Shown piece after piece: positions 1 to 6,366 of a stretch of DNA of 8,457 bases (position 1 is its first letter; each line of letters opens with the position of its first letter). The stretch covers positions 1 through 8,457 of the forward strand of contig CANQAF010000044.1 in the NCBI GenBank assembly GCA_947588975.1. Reading direction: 5' to 3'. A program made the translations under genes and the position numbers. The DNA comes from an uncultured Bacilli bacterium. GTDB lineage: Bacteria; Bacillota_I; Bacilli_A; RF39; UBA660. The notes beneath the pieces were generated by a model. It saw nothing but the letters and a program-made list of their open reading frames with translations. It was not told the DNA's origin and did no database searches.

Positions 1-428
1 CTTTCAAATGTTGGAGATTTTAATATATCCATTGCTTCTAATTCACTTTGCGCAATTTCACATTCTTCACTTTCTATGATACTTGGTACTTCTTCTAGAA
101 ATTTCTTTTCAATACAGTAATTTCCGTATTTTGCTATAATACTCATATTTCCTGATGCACTAATTAATAATGTCCCACTTTCTGGTTTACTTCCTTTAAT
201 ATCTAAGTCATCACTTGTTAAATTGATATTAGAAGTCATATCTCCTTCTAACATAGACTCTATTTGATATTGTTCTCCTGCTTCTAAGAGGCCATTGACA
301 GATTGGATAGCGGAGTTTTTTCTTGCATCTTCAATAACTCCCATAATTAATGGGGTTGTGATAACTGCTATAATTCCTAATATTACGATTACTGCTAGTA
401 ACTCAATCAATGTAAATCCTTTTTTCAT
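1..428 (-). CDS. Type IV pilin-like protein (prepilin N-terminal motif), 3' end outside the window
   Basis: The protein starts at 428 and runs off the left edge, leaving 142 visible residues. It begins with a four-residue leader MKKG followed by FTLIELLAVIVILGI, the classic class III signal. Prepilin peptidase would cut between G4 and F5, leaving a methylatable Phe and the conserved Glu at mature position 5. Residues 5-30 form the hydrophobic helix that sits in the membrane and then packs in the pilus core. The rest is a small globular part with two cysteines (C105, C123) that could form a disulfide. The start is fixed by the leader and by a strong AGGAGTGA site 7-14 bases upstream. Such proteins act as major or minor pilins or as competence/type II secretion pseudopilins; no assembly ATPase or peptidase is visible here to decide which. 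The gene begins 171 bases after xerC and has an unusual G10-containing leader, described separately. Confidence 0.9.
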   Translation of the reverse strand, partial: MKKGFTLIELLAVIVILGIIAVITTPLIMGVIEDARKNSAIQSVNGLLEAGEQYQIESMLEGDMTSNINLTSDDLDIKGSKPESGTLLISASGNMSIIAKYGNYCIEKKFLEEVPSIIESEECEIAQSELEAMDILKSPTFE

Positions 429-599
429 ATTTCTCACTCCTTTAGACAATAAAAAAAGAGGGTATTACCCCCCCCCCGTTTGCAAAAAGCATACTTTATT
501 TTTTCTGCTACTTACAAACTATTCTATGATTTATTTGTCATTTTCATATTATCATATATATTTATTTTTTTCAAGCACTACTAGTAATACTTTACAAAA
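429..599. other. Intergenic region between xerC and the pilin gene
   Basis: These 171 bases carry the pilin Shine-Dalgarno site, the G10 tract and hairpin, and further right a very AT-rich stretch. A stem-loop lies at 573-592 (8-bp arms around CTAG, directly after the xerC stop). It pairs fully only when read as minus-strand RNA, where two positions become G-U. It is followed by A-rich rather than U-rich sequence, so it is not a standard terminator for xerC, though it could be an end-protecting stem. I see no coding potential: the one open frame across this region is antisense to the pilin gene and then runs through non-coding DNA. Confidence 0.6.
451..477 (-). promoter_or_regulatory. G10 homopolymer tract with adjoining terminator-like hairpin in the pilin leader
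   Basis: Positions 468-477 are ten consecutive C on the plus strand, so the pilin transcript reads GGGGGGGGGG 40-49 bases before its start codon. The last five G (472-468) can pair with CCCUC (462-458) across a UAAUA loop, with one G-U pair. Seven U follow (457-451), giving the outline of a small intrinsic terminator. The tract is out of keeping with the surrounding AT-rich DNA. Only about 8 bases separate the U-run from the Shine-Dalgarno site, so a pilin promoter must lie upstream of the hairpin, and the structure would sit in the leader RNA. A weak promoter candidate is TTGTAA (512-517) with 18 bases to TATGCT (488-493), which would put the tract within the first 15 transcribed bases. Seen: tract and pairing. 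Inferred: regulatory function. Confidence 0.5.
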
Positions 600-1490
600 T
601 TATTTATGATTCGCTCTAGGATGAGCATTTAAATAAACTTGTCTTAAATGTTCATTAGATATATGTGTATAAATTTGCGTAGTAGACAAATTTTCATGTC
701 CCAATAATTCTTGTACACTTTTTAAATCAGCACCTTCATCTAGCATATGAGTTGCGAATGTATGCCTTAGTACATGGGGACTAATATGAAATTGAAAAGC
801 ACCTTCTTGAATGATGCGATTTAGAATTGTACGAATTCCCGCAGTAGTAAGAGGTTTCCCATAATGATTTAGAAATAAAAAATCATTAGATGGATCTCTT
901 AACAACTGTTGCCTTGCACCAAATAAATATTTTTTCAATAAATCTTGTAATTTAGATCCATATAAAACATAACGTTCTTTACTTCCTTTTCCAAATACCT
1001 TAATTTTTTTATCATCAAAATGAATATCTTTAATTTTTATAGAAACAAGTTCACTTACACGGACTCCCGTTGAATATAAAAATTCTAGTATCGTTGCATC
1101 ACGCATTCCTAATGGTGTACTTTGATCAGGTATGGATAGCAAATCCTCTAGTTCCTGATAATACAAAAATTTTGGTAATGTACGATCTAATTTAGGATTA
1201 GAAATTAATTTCATTGGGTTTTTAGTAATTATTTTTTCTTGCAATAAATATTTATAAAAGCTACGTAGACAACTTATGTGTCTTGCAACAGTACGTTTTG
1301 CATAATTTTTTTCATATAAATAAGAAAGATAATTACGTACTACTTTATAATCTACATCTACAATAGAGATAGACTCTCTTTTTAAAAATTCTAAAAATTG
1401 CTTTAAATCATTTTGATAAGAATATATTGTATACTGTGATTGATTTTTTTGTTCCAGATAAGTAATAAATAATTTAAAATAATTATCCAT
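600..1490 (-). CDS. xerC: Tyrosine recombinase XerC/XerD type
   Basis: This 296-residue protein has the length and two-domain layout of Xer recombinases, which resolve chromosome dimers at dif sites near the terminus. Residues 1-85 form the SAM-like core-binding domain that clamps DNA. Residues 105-290 form the catalytic domain, with all expected residues: R144 in STGVRVSEL, K168 in the FGKGSKER hairpin, H239 and R242 in SPHVLRHTFATH, H265 in LLGHENLSTTQ and the nucleophile Y274 in QIYTH. Nothing is missing, so it should be active. Its ATG lies inside the end of the upstream gene (8-base overlap), which implies translational coupling. In many Bacillota xerC lies shortly after topA, as here, and that position favours XerC over a phage integrase. 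A XerD-type role cannot be excluded because many low-GC species carry two paralogues. Confidence 0.92.
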   Translation of the reverse strand: MDNYFKLFITYLEQKNQSQYTIYSYQNDLKQFLEFLKRESISIVDVDYKVVRNYLSYLYEKNYAKRTVARHISCLRSFYKYLLQEKIITKNPMKLISNPKLDRTLPKFLYYQELEDLLSIPDQSTPLGMRDATILEFLYSTGVRVSELVSIKIKDIHFDDKKIKVFGKGSKERYVLYGSKLQDLLKKYLFGARQQLLRDPSNDFLFLNHYGKPLTTAGIRTILNRIIQEGAFQFHISPHVLRHTFATHMLDEGADLKSVQELLGHENLSTTQIYTHISNEHLRQVYLNAHPRANHK

Positions 1491-2217
1491 ACATTTGTCT
1501 CTTTTCTTCTTCTGTCAAAAAAGCATCTACATCTGGATCGATTTCATCTTTTTCATCAATTAATTGTGAATTAGAGTGATTGATAATAGGATCTCTTGTA
1601 TAACAATCATATTCAATCATCTTTAATCTTCGAAAATTGATATAAGATAAAATTTCTTTTAAAAAACTAGTTTCAAATTCTTTTTGCTCATCATAAGTAG
1701 TGGAATGCAACCAAGAATATAATATTCGTTGCATGTTTTTAGAAAAACCACTATCCTCTAGTAATTTTGGATTTTGTTGGATCTGGCTTAACCATTTATT
1801 TTTATAAGCATCTAATTCTGTTAATAAATTTGTTAAATCATTAGGTCTTGAAAAATATTGATCAGTAAATAATGTTATCAGCTTACCCTCACTCATTTGT
1901 TTATGATATCGATATTTATTTTGCATATTGATCATATGGGTTAATAATTTATCATTATCAAATAAGAGTGGCAAATATTTTGTTTCATGATTATTCATAT
2001 ATTCAATATGGCCAAATACTGTTTCCCATGAAAATTCATCAGGTGCTATATTGCTTTTTTTTAATGCTTCAATAAACGCTTCTCTCCCTAATGAAATCGT
2101 TAATAGATCAATTTCATATAATTCTACACGATCTTGATAAGTTTTTCCATCACGGCTAAATGGAACATAAAACTTTTTTACATTTTTATCACCAATACAT
2201 AAACGATATTTTGGCAT
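1483..2217 (-). CDS. Unrecognised 244-residue protein between topA and xerC
   Basis: I do not recognise this protein. It is soluble by appearance: no signal peptide and no membrane helix. The N-terminus is basic (MPKYRLCIGDKNVKKF), the middle is rich in Tyr, Lys, Asn and Leu and looks helical, with a Tyr/Trp-containing stretch around 165-176. The C-terminus ends in an acidic tail (residues 221-239, with 11 Asp or Glu). Only two cysteines (C7, C205) are present and no nucleotide-binding or metal motif is apparent. I chose the ATG at 2217 because AGGTGA lies just ahead of it (2222-2227); a 12-residue extension to a TTG at 2253 has no such site and would cover the candidate promoter. The gene overlaps xerC by 8 bases and is likely co-expressed with it. 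In many Bacillota trmFO occupies this slot, but this protein shows no FAD-binding GxGxxG motif and is far too short for TrmFO. Confidence 0.75.
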   Translation of the reverse strand: MPKYRLCIGDKNVKKFYVPFSRDGKTYQDRVELYEIDLLTISLGREAFIEALKKSNIAPDEFSWETVFGHIEYMNNHETKYLPLLFDNDKLLTHMINMQNKYRYHKQMSEGKLITLFTDQYFSRPNDLTNLLTELDAYKNKWLSQIQQNPKLLEDSGFSKNMQRILYSWLHSTTYDEQKEFETSFLKEILSYINFRRLKMIEYDCYTRDPIINHSNSQLIDEKDEIDPDVDAFLTEEEKRQMYG

Positions 2218-2233
2218 ATTATCACCTAAGACT

Positions 2234-2262
2234 AGTATAACACAAAAATACAATTTTTTGAA
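2234..2262 (-). promoter_or_regulatory. Candidate extended -10 promoter for the unknown gene and xerC
   Basis: On the minus strand TTCAAA (2262-2257) is followed by 17 bases and TATACT (2239-2234), with TG one base upstream of the -10 hexamer, the extended -10 arrangement. It lies right after the topA terminator, where a new start would be needed. The weak point is distance: the expected start is only about 10 bases from the ATG, close to the Shine-Dalgarno site. Confidence 0.4.
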
Positions 2263-2291
2263 AAGAAAAAGTGACTATTTTTCATAGTCAC
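2261..2291 (-). terminator. Intrinsic terminator overlapping the topA stop codon
   Basis: On the minus strand GTGACTAT (2291-2284) pairs perfectly with ATAGTCAC (2278-2271) around a five-base loop GAAAA. It is followed directly by TTTTTCTTTT (2270-2261). The ascending arm contains the last topA codons and the descending arm contains its TAG stop (2277-2275), so the terminator is embedded in the gene's end. Eight base pairs with three G-C pairs and a T-rich tail fit intrinsic terminators of AT-rich genomes. Confidence 0.75.
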
Positions 2292-4302
2292 AACTACTAC
2301 ATTTAATTTTATTTTTCTTTGTAATCAACATACTTCCACACTCTGGACATTTCTCACCAGTAGGTTGATCCCAGTAAGCTGTTTTACATGTTGGATAATT
2401 GTTGCACCCATAAAAAACTTTCCCTTTTTTACTTTTCTTTTCAACAATCTTACCATTACAATTAGGGCAATTACAAATTTCTACTACTTCTTTTGGTTCT
2501 GATTTAACATATTTACACTCTGGATAATTACTGCATGCTACAAAAGTACCATATCTTCCTTTACGAACCACAAGCGGATTACCACAGTTAGGACAACTTT
2601 CCCCTGTTTTTTCTGGTTCTTTTTTCTCCATTTTATCAAATGCATCTTTCAATGCTGGATCAAAATCATGATAAAATTTTTCAAGTGTTTCATACCAAAC
2701 TTGTTTACCTTCAGCAATTTTATCTAAATCTGTTTCCATATCTGCTGTATACTTTACATTGATAATATGACTAAAATGTTCTTGTAATTTATCGGTTACT
2801 TCAATTCCAATTTCTGTTGGAACAAACTTTTTATCTACTAAATTTGCATATCCTCTTGATTGAATAGTATCCATTGTTTTTGCATAAGTACTAGGGCGTC
2901 CAATTCCTAATTCTTCCATAGCACGTACCAATTTTGCTTCAGTATAACGCGCTGGAGGTTGTGTAAAATGTTGTTCTTTTTCAATGGTATTAGACACCAA
3001 TACATTAGATTGATAAGAGTCTAATGGTGGAAGTGTAGATTCTGTCAAATCTTCATAATCGGAATAAACTTTTAAATAACCATCAAATACAATTACTTGA
3101 CCAGTTGATTTAAATTGATAATTATTATTATCTAAAACAACTGTTGTATTCGCAGTTTTAGCAGAATGCATTAAACACGCTAATGCACGATAATATATCA
3201 AACGATACAATTTATATTCATCATCTGATAAATATGGTCTTACACTTTCTGGAGTTCTTTCAATACTAGTTGGACGAATCGCTTCATGCGCATCTTGAAC
3301 ATTTTCAGTTTTTTTACTTGTTTTCACAACTCCAATATATTCTTTACCATATTTACTCTCTATATAATGAAAAGTATCATGAATAAAATCATTAGAAAGA
3401 CGAATAGAATCTGTACGCATATAGGTAATTAAACCAACTGTTTCATTACTTAATTCAATTCCTTCATATAATTTTTGAGCAATCATCATTGTCTTTTTGG
3501 CACGCATACCCAATTTAGATGAAGCAATTTGTTGTAATGTACTTGTGGTAAATGGTGTTGGACTACTCTTTTCTTTTTCTTTTTTATCGACGCTTTCAAT
3601 TTGAAATGCATTACTTAAATGATCTAAAATTTCATTGCATTCAATTTCATTTTTAATTTCTAATTTTTTATGATTATATTCATATAATTCTGCATCCATC
3701 TCAGAAAAATGAGCAGTAATAGTCCAATATTCTTCTTTTTGAAATGATTCGATTTCCCTTTCACGATCTACAATTAATTTAAGTGCTACACTTTGTACAC
3801 GACCTGCACTAGAGCCACTTGTTTTATACTGCATGAGTTTACTTAGACGAAATCCAATGATGCGATCTAGAATTCTTCTTGTTTCTTGTGAATTAACCAA
3901 ATTTTGATCGATTTTTCTAGCATGCTTTAAAGAATCAATCACCGCATTTTTTGTAATTTCATTAAATACAATACGTTCTGAATTAGATTCATTCAATCCT
4001 AATACATCATATAAGTGCCAACTAATGGCCTCTCCTTCACGATCTGGATCGGTTGCAAGATAAACAAAATCTGTTTTTTTTACATCCTTTTTTAGTTCAT
4101 CAATTACACTTTTTTTCCCTTTGATAGTAACATAATTTGGTTGAAAATGATTTTCTATATCCACTCCAAGTCCATATTTTCCTTTTGTAGATAAATCACG
4201 AATATGTCCTTTCGATGAGGTCACTAAATAATCGTTTCCCAAATATTTACCAATTGGTTTTACTTTCGCAGGCGACTCTACAATTACTAACTTTTTTGCC
4301 AT
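2275..4302 (-). CDS. topA: DNA topoisomerase I (type IA)
   Basis: This 675-residue enzyme relaxes negative supercoils by transient cleavage of one DNA strand. The N-terminal Toprim domain shows E9 in VIVESPAK and the acidic triad region TDPDREGE (D85, D87, E89), which binds Mg. The catalytic tyrosine is Y294 in LITYMRTDS, with R296 beside it. HEAIRPT near 339-345 and GIGRPSTYA near 466-474 are further family signatures. The C-terminus carries three four-cysteine zinc ribbons: C570/C573/C590/C596, C612/C615/C633/C639 and C652/C655/C668/C671; the last is compact. Length and architecture are normal for Bacillota. The ATG at 4302 has AGGAAG upstream and gives the expected MAKKLVIVES start. It has its own strong promoter and its own terminator. 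The dprA gene often found upstream in relatives is absent here. Confidence 0.97.
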   Translation of the reverse strand: MAKKLVIVESPAKVKPIGKYLGNDYLVTSSKGHIRDLSTKGKYGLGVDIENHFQPNYVTIKGKKSVIDELKKDVKKTDFVYLATDPDREGEAISWHLYDVLGLNESNSERIVFNEITKNAVIDSLKHARKIDQNLVNSQETRRILDRIIGFRLSKLMQYKTSGSSAGRVQSVALKLIVDREREIESFQKEEYWTITAHFSEMDAELYEYNHKKLEIKNEIECNEILDHLSNAFQIESVDKKEKEKSSPTPFTTSTLQQIASSKLGMRAKKTMMIAQKLYEGIELSNETVGLITYMRTDSIRLSNDFIHDTFHYIESKYGKEYIGVVKTSKKTENVQDAHEAIRPTSIERTPESVRPYLSDDEYKLYRLIYYRALACLMHSAKTANTTVVLDNNNYQFKSTGQVIVFDGYLKVYSDYEDLTESTLPPLDSYQSNVLVSNTIEKEQHFTQPPARYTEAKLVRAMEELGIGRPSTYAKTMDTIQSRGYANLVDKKFVPTEIGIEVTDKLQEHFSHIINVKYTADMETDLDKIAEGKQVWYETLEKFYHDFDPALKDAFDKMEKKEPEKTGESCPNCGNPLVVRKGRYGTFVACSNYPECKYVKSEPKEVVEICNCPNCNGKIVEKKSKKGKVFYGCNNYPTCKTAYWDQPTGEKCPECGSMLITKKNKIKCSSCDYEK

Positions 4303-4328
4303 TATGCCACTTCCTTTTAATCAATTCA

Positions 4329-4357
4329 TTTATACACTATTCATTTTAAAATGTCAA
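4329..4357 (-). promoter_or_regulatory. Strong sigma-A promoter of topA
   Basis: On the minus strand a perfect -35 box TTGACA (4357-4352) is followed by exactly 17 bases and then TATAAA (4334-4329), five of six matches to the -10 consensus. Transcription would start near 4322, giving a leader of about 20 bases with AGGAAG before the topA ATG. It lies in the 64-base gap after the activase gene, so topA can be expressed independently of the operon upstream. The spacer holds the perfect 12-bp palindrome CATTTTAAAATG (4342-4353), which could be an operator or chance in AT-rich DNA. Confidence 0.8.
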
Positions 4358-4366
4358 TTCTATCAT

Positions 4367-5302
4367 TTAATACTTACCACATTTACTTCCCCAGGAATCT
4401 ATCAATTCATCATTTCTATAAATTTTAAGCAATTCACAATGATTACTACATTTACTACATTCTTGTCCTTTCGTTTGAAATGAAATATCTTGAATATTTA
4501 AAGGATATGTTTTACCGTTTTCGTTATTATGTGCTAAAATAGCGATCCCAATTGCACCCATTAAATGGCTATTTTCATCCACGATTATTTTCTCCCCTAA
4601 CACTTCTTCAAAATATTTAACAACCCCTTTATTTTTACTAACACCACCCTGAAATACAATAGGACCCTTTAATTGTTTTCCTTTCCCAACATTATTCAAA
4701 TAATTTAAAACAATGCTTTTGCATAATCCTGCAACAATATCCTTTTTTTCATACCCTAATTGTGCTTTATGGATTAAATCAGATTCCGCAAATACCGTGC
4801 AACGCGCTGCAATCTTGACAGGATTTTTGCTTTGTAATGCGAGTTCTCCGAATTCTTCAATTGGAATACCCAACCGCTTTGCTTGACTAGATAGAAAAGA
4901 TCCAGTTCCAGCTGCACACAAAGTATTCATCGAATAATCAGCAATAATACCATGATCAATTAAAATAATTTTAGAATCTTGCCCACCAATTTCTAATATA
5001 GTATGTACATCAGGATAATAAGATAAAGTTCCTATAGCATGAGCAGTAATTTCATTTTTTACAATATTAGCATCGACCATAAGTCCAATTAATTTTCGAG
5101 CACTTCCGGTCGTCCCAATTCCTTTAATTTCATAACACTTTGGTAAATCGCTTTTTAAACCTTTCAATAATCGTTTCACAGCATCAATTGGGTTTCCTTC
5201 TGTCCATAAATATAAAGAACGAATAATTTTATGGTCTTGATCAATAATGACACCTTTTGTTGAAATGGATCCAATGTCAATTCCTAAATAACATGGTTTC
5301 AT
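4367..5302 (-). CDS. 2-Hydroxyacyl-CoA dehydratase/DCCP-type activase (BadF/BadG/BcrA/BcrD ATPase family, COG1924)
   Basis: This 311-residue protein belongs to the ASKHA-fold ATPases that hydrolyse ATP to push one low-potential electron into a partner Fe-S enzyme. The N-terminal phosphate loop is GIDIGSISTKGV (7-18), a second nucleotide motif is EIGGQDSK (104-111), and FQGGVSKNKGV (217-227) is the adenosine site. C129 in NTLCAAGTGSF and C168 in AARCTVFAESD are the two family cysteines that hold a single [4Fe-4S] cluster between two monomers. The protein is about 50 residues longer than the classical HgdC-type activator: a tail with C282, C285, C289 and C308 could bind zinc or a further cluster. 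Its ATG overlaps the stop of the preceding subunit gene as ATGA, a sign of coupling, with GAGG upstream. Family and electron-transfer role are well supported; the final acceptor reaction is unknown. Confidence 0.9.
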   Translation of the reverse strand: MKPCYLGIDIGSISTKGVIIDQDHKIIRSLYLWTEGNPIDAVKRLLKGLKSDLPKCYEIKGIGTTGSARKLIGLMVDANIVKNEITAHAIGTLSYYPDVHTILEIGGQDSKIILIDHGIIADYSMNTLCAAGTGSFLSSQAKRLGIPIEEFGELALQSKNPVKIAARCTVFAESDLIHKAQLGYEKKDIVAGLCKSIVLNYLNNVGKGKQLKGPIVFQGGVSKNKGVVKYFEEVLGEKIIVDENSHLMGAIGIAILAHNNENGKTYPLNIQDISFQTKGQECSKCSNHCELLKIYRNDELIDSWGSKCGKY

Positions 5303-6366
5303 TTTTTACGCCTCATTTCTATCATATCATAAAAAGCCTCTAATCTTGTTTCAATGCCTACTTGTGATGTGTTTGCATCAAAAGAAAAAAAGATAACTGG
5401 CATATCATATTGATTACAAATTTTTTGAATAATTGGCATTGCTCCTATTTCCGGAGTACAAAAAGAAGACTTAATATGAATAATACCATCATAACCATGG
5501 GTACATAAATATTTAGTTCTACCAATATTATCTGCTGCATCCGCACCCATTCTATATTGAATATACTCCTTAGCATACTTTAAATATTTTTTGACCTCTT
5601 TTTTCTTTTCAAATAAAAGATAATGTGCATTTGTATAGCGTTTCACTTCAATGCCATAATGCGCTAACGTCATTTCTAAATGATAGTTGGCAAAAGGTTC
5701 CATCAACGTATACAGTTCTCCAATCACACCAATTTTTAAACAATGTTCTGGTTTATGAATAGGAAGTCGTTTGATTTTTTTAAAATGTTTATGGTACATA
5801 TGATATAAAGAAAAAAATCCCTTTGCCTTTGAAAAATCTGTTAACATTTTTTGATTTTCATGTTCAAAAGATCCAGGTACTTCCTCAAATCCAATATTTT
5901 CTCGAATATAGTTATCCACTTTATCCATGTATTTCACCATTTTAGAAGTAATCAACAAATAATATAATGCTTTTAAAACACGAAAGTTTGGATCTATCTT
6001 TTTCAATTCATGATATATTTTTTTTATATCCGTTTTCCCTTTACTCACTAAATTAATATAAGTAAATTGATAACCCAAATCTTCTAATATTTGACTTTGA
6101 AGTTCACTATAGTATCCATATCTACATCCACCACCTGCTTGTATTAAAACATCGGCTTTTAATTCTAATGCTTCTATAAAGGTACCTAATGTATATTTAA
6201 AAGGTGTACATACAAATTCTGGGCTATATTTTGTTCCAAGTTCAATCGTTTTAGATGTAATTTTAGGAGCAATCATGACATTAACATTCAAAATATGAGT
6301 TAGTAAATAATAAACAGGTATACTATAATTTCCCATATGTGGAAATGAAATTGTATGTTTAGACAT
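5299..6366 (-). CDS. 2-Hydroxyglutaryl-CoA dehydratase-like Fe-S subunit (COG3581 type)
   Basis: This 355-residue protein resembles the dehydratase-like half of the large fused activase/dehydratase proteins of Bacillota. Likely cluster ligands are C53 in FVCTPFKYTLG, C81 in AGGGCRYGYY and C303 in SSFCTPEIGAM; C209, C288 and C317 are further cysteines. Residues 1-110 and 205-350 form two Rossmann-like lobes. The C-terminal run DGIIHIKSSFCTPE, then PVIFFSFD, then IETRLEAFYDMIE is repeated in modified form in the next gene upstream (6359-7273), so the two are paralogues and probably form a heterodimer like HgdA/HgdB. It is cytoplasmic, with no signal peptide or membrane helix. It ends in TGA, showing the standard stop code. 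Its ATG overlaps the stop of the upstream gene by 8 bases, with AAAGGA upstream. The substrate is unknown. Confidence 0.85.
   Translation of the reverse strand: MSKHTISFPHMGNYSIPVYYLLTHILNVNVMIAPKITSKTIELGTKYSPEFVCTPFKYTLGTFIEALELKADVLIQAGGGCRYGYYSELQSQILEDLGYQFTYINLVSKGKTDIKKIYHELKKIDPNFRVLKALYYLLITSKMVKYMDKVDNYIRENIGFEEVPGSFEHENQKMLTDFSKAKGFFSLYHMYHKHFKKIKRLPIHKPEHCLKIGVIGELYTLMEPFANYHLEMTLAHYGIEVKRYTNAHYLLFEKKKEVKKYLKYAKEYIQYRMGADAADNIGRTKYLCTHGYDGIIHIKSSFCTPEIGAMPIIQKICNQYDMPVIFFSFDANTSQVGIETRLEAFYDMIEMRRKK

Noticed and set aside
573..592. Stem-loop just after xerC as its terminator
   Set aside because: Pairing is real for minus-strand RNA (8 bp with two G-U pairs), but it is followed by A-rich rather than U-rich sequence, so an intrinsic terminator is not supported.
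295..609. Plus-strand open frame of 104 codons with a hydrophobic-looking product
   Set aside because: It is antisense to the pilin gene's start and then crosses AT-rich intergenic DNA and the C10 tract. It has no Shine-Dalgarno site and no protein-like composition.
600..1490. Tyrosine recombinase as a phage or transposon integrase marking a mobile element
   Set aside because: Length, motifs and position near topA fit housekeeping XerC; no excisionase, attachment repeats or phage genes are nearby.
2218..2253. Twelve-residue upstream extension of the unknown gene, starting at TTG
   Set aside because: It crosses the candidate promoter and the AGGTGA site that clearly serves the ATG at 2217.
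5299..5301. Possible Mycoplasma-type code (TGA as Trp), considered because of the AT-rich composition
   Set aside because: TGA ends the COG3581-type gene exactly at the overlapping ATGA, and tryptophans throughout are encoded by TGG.
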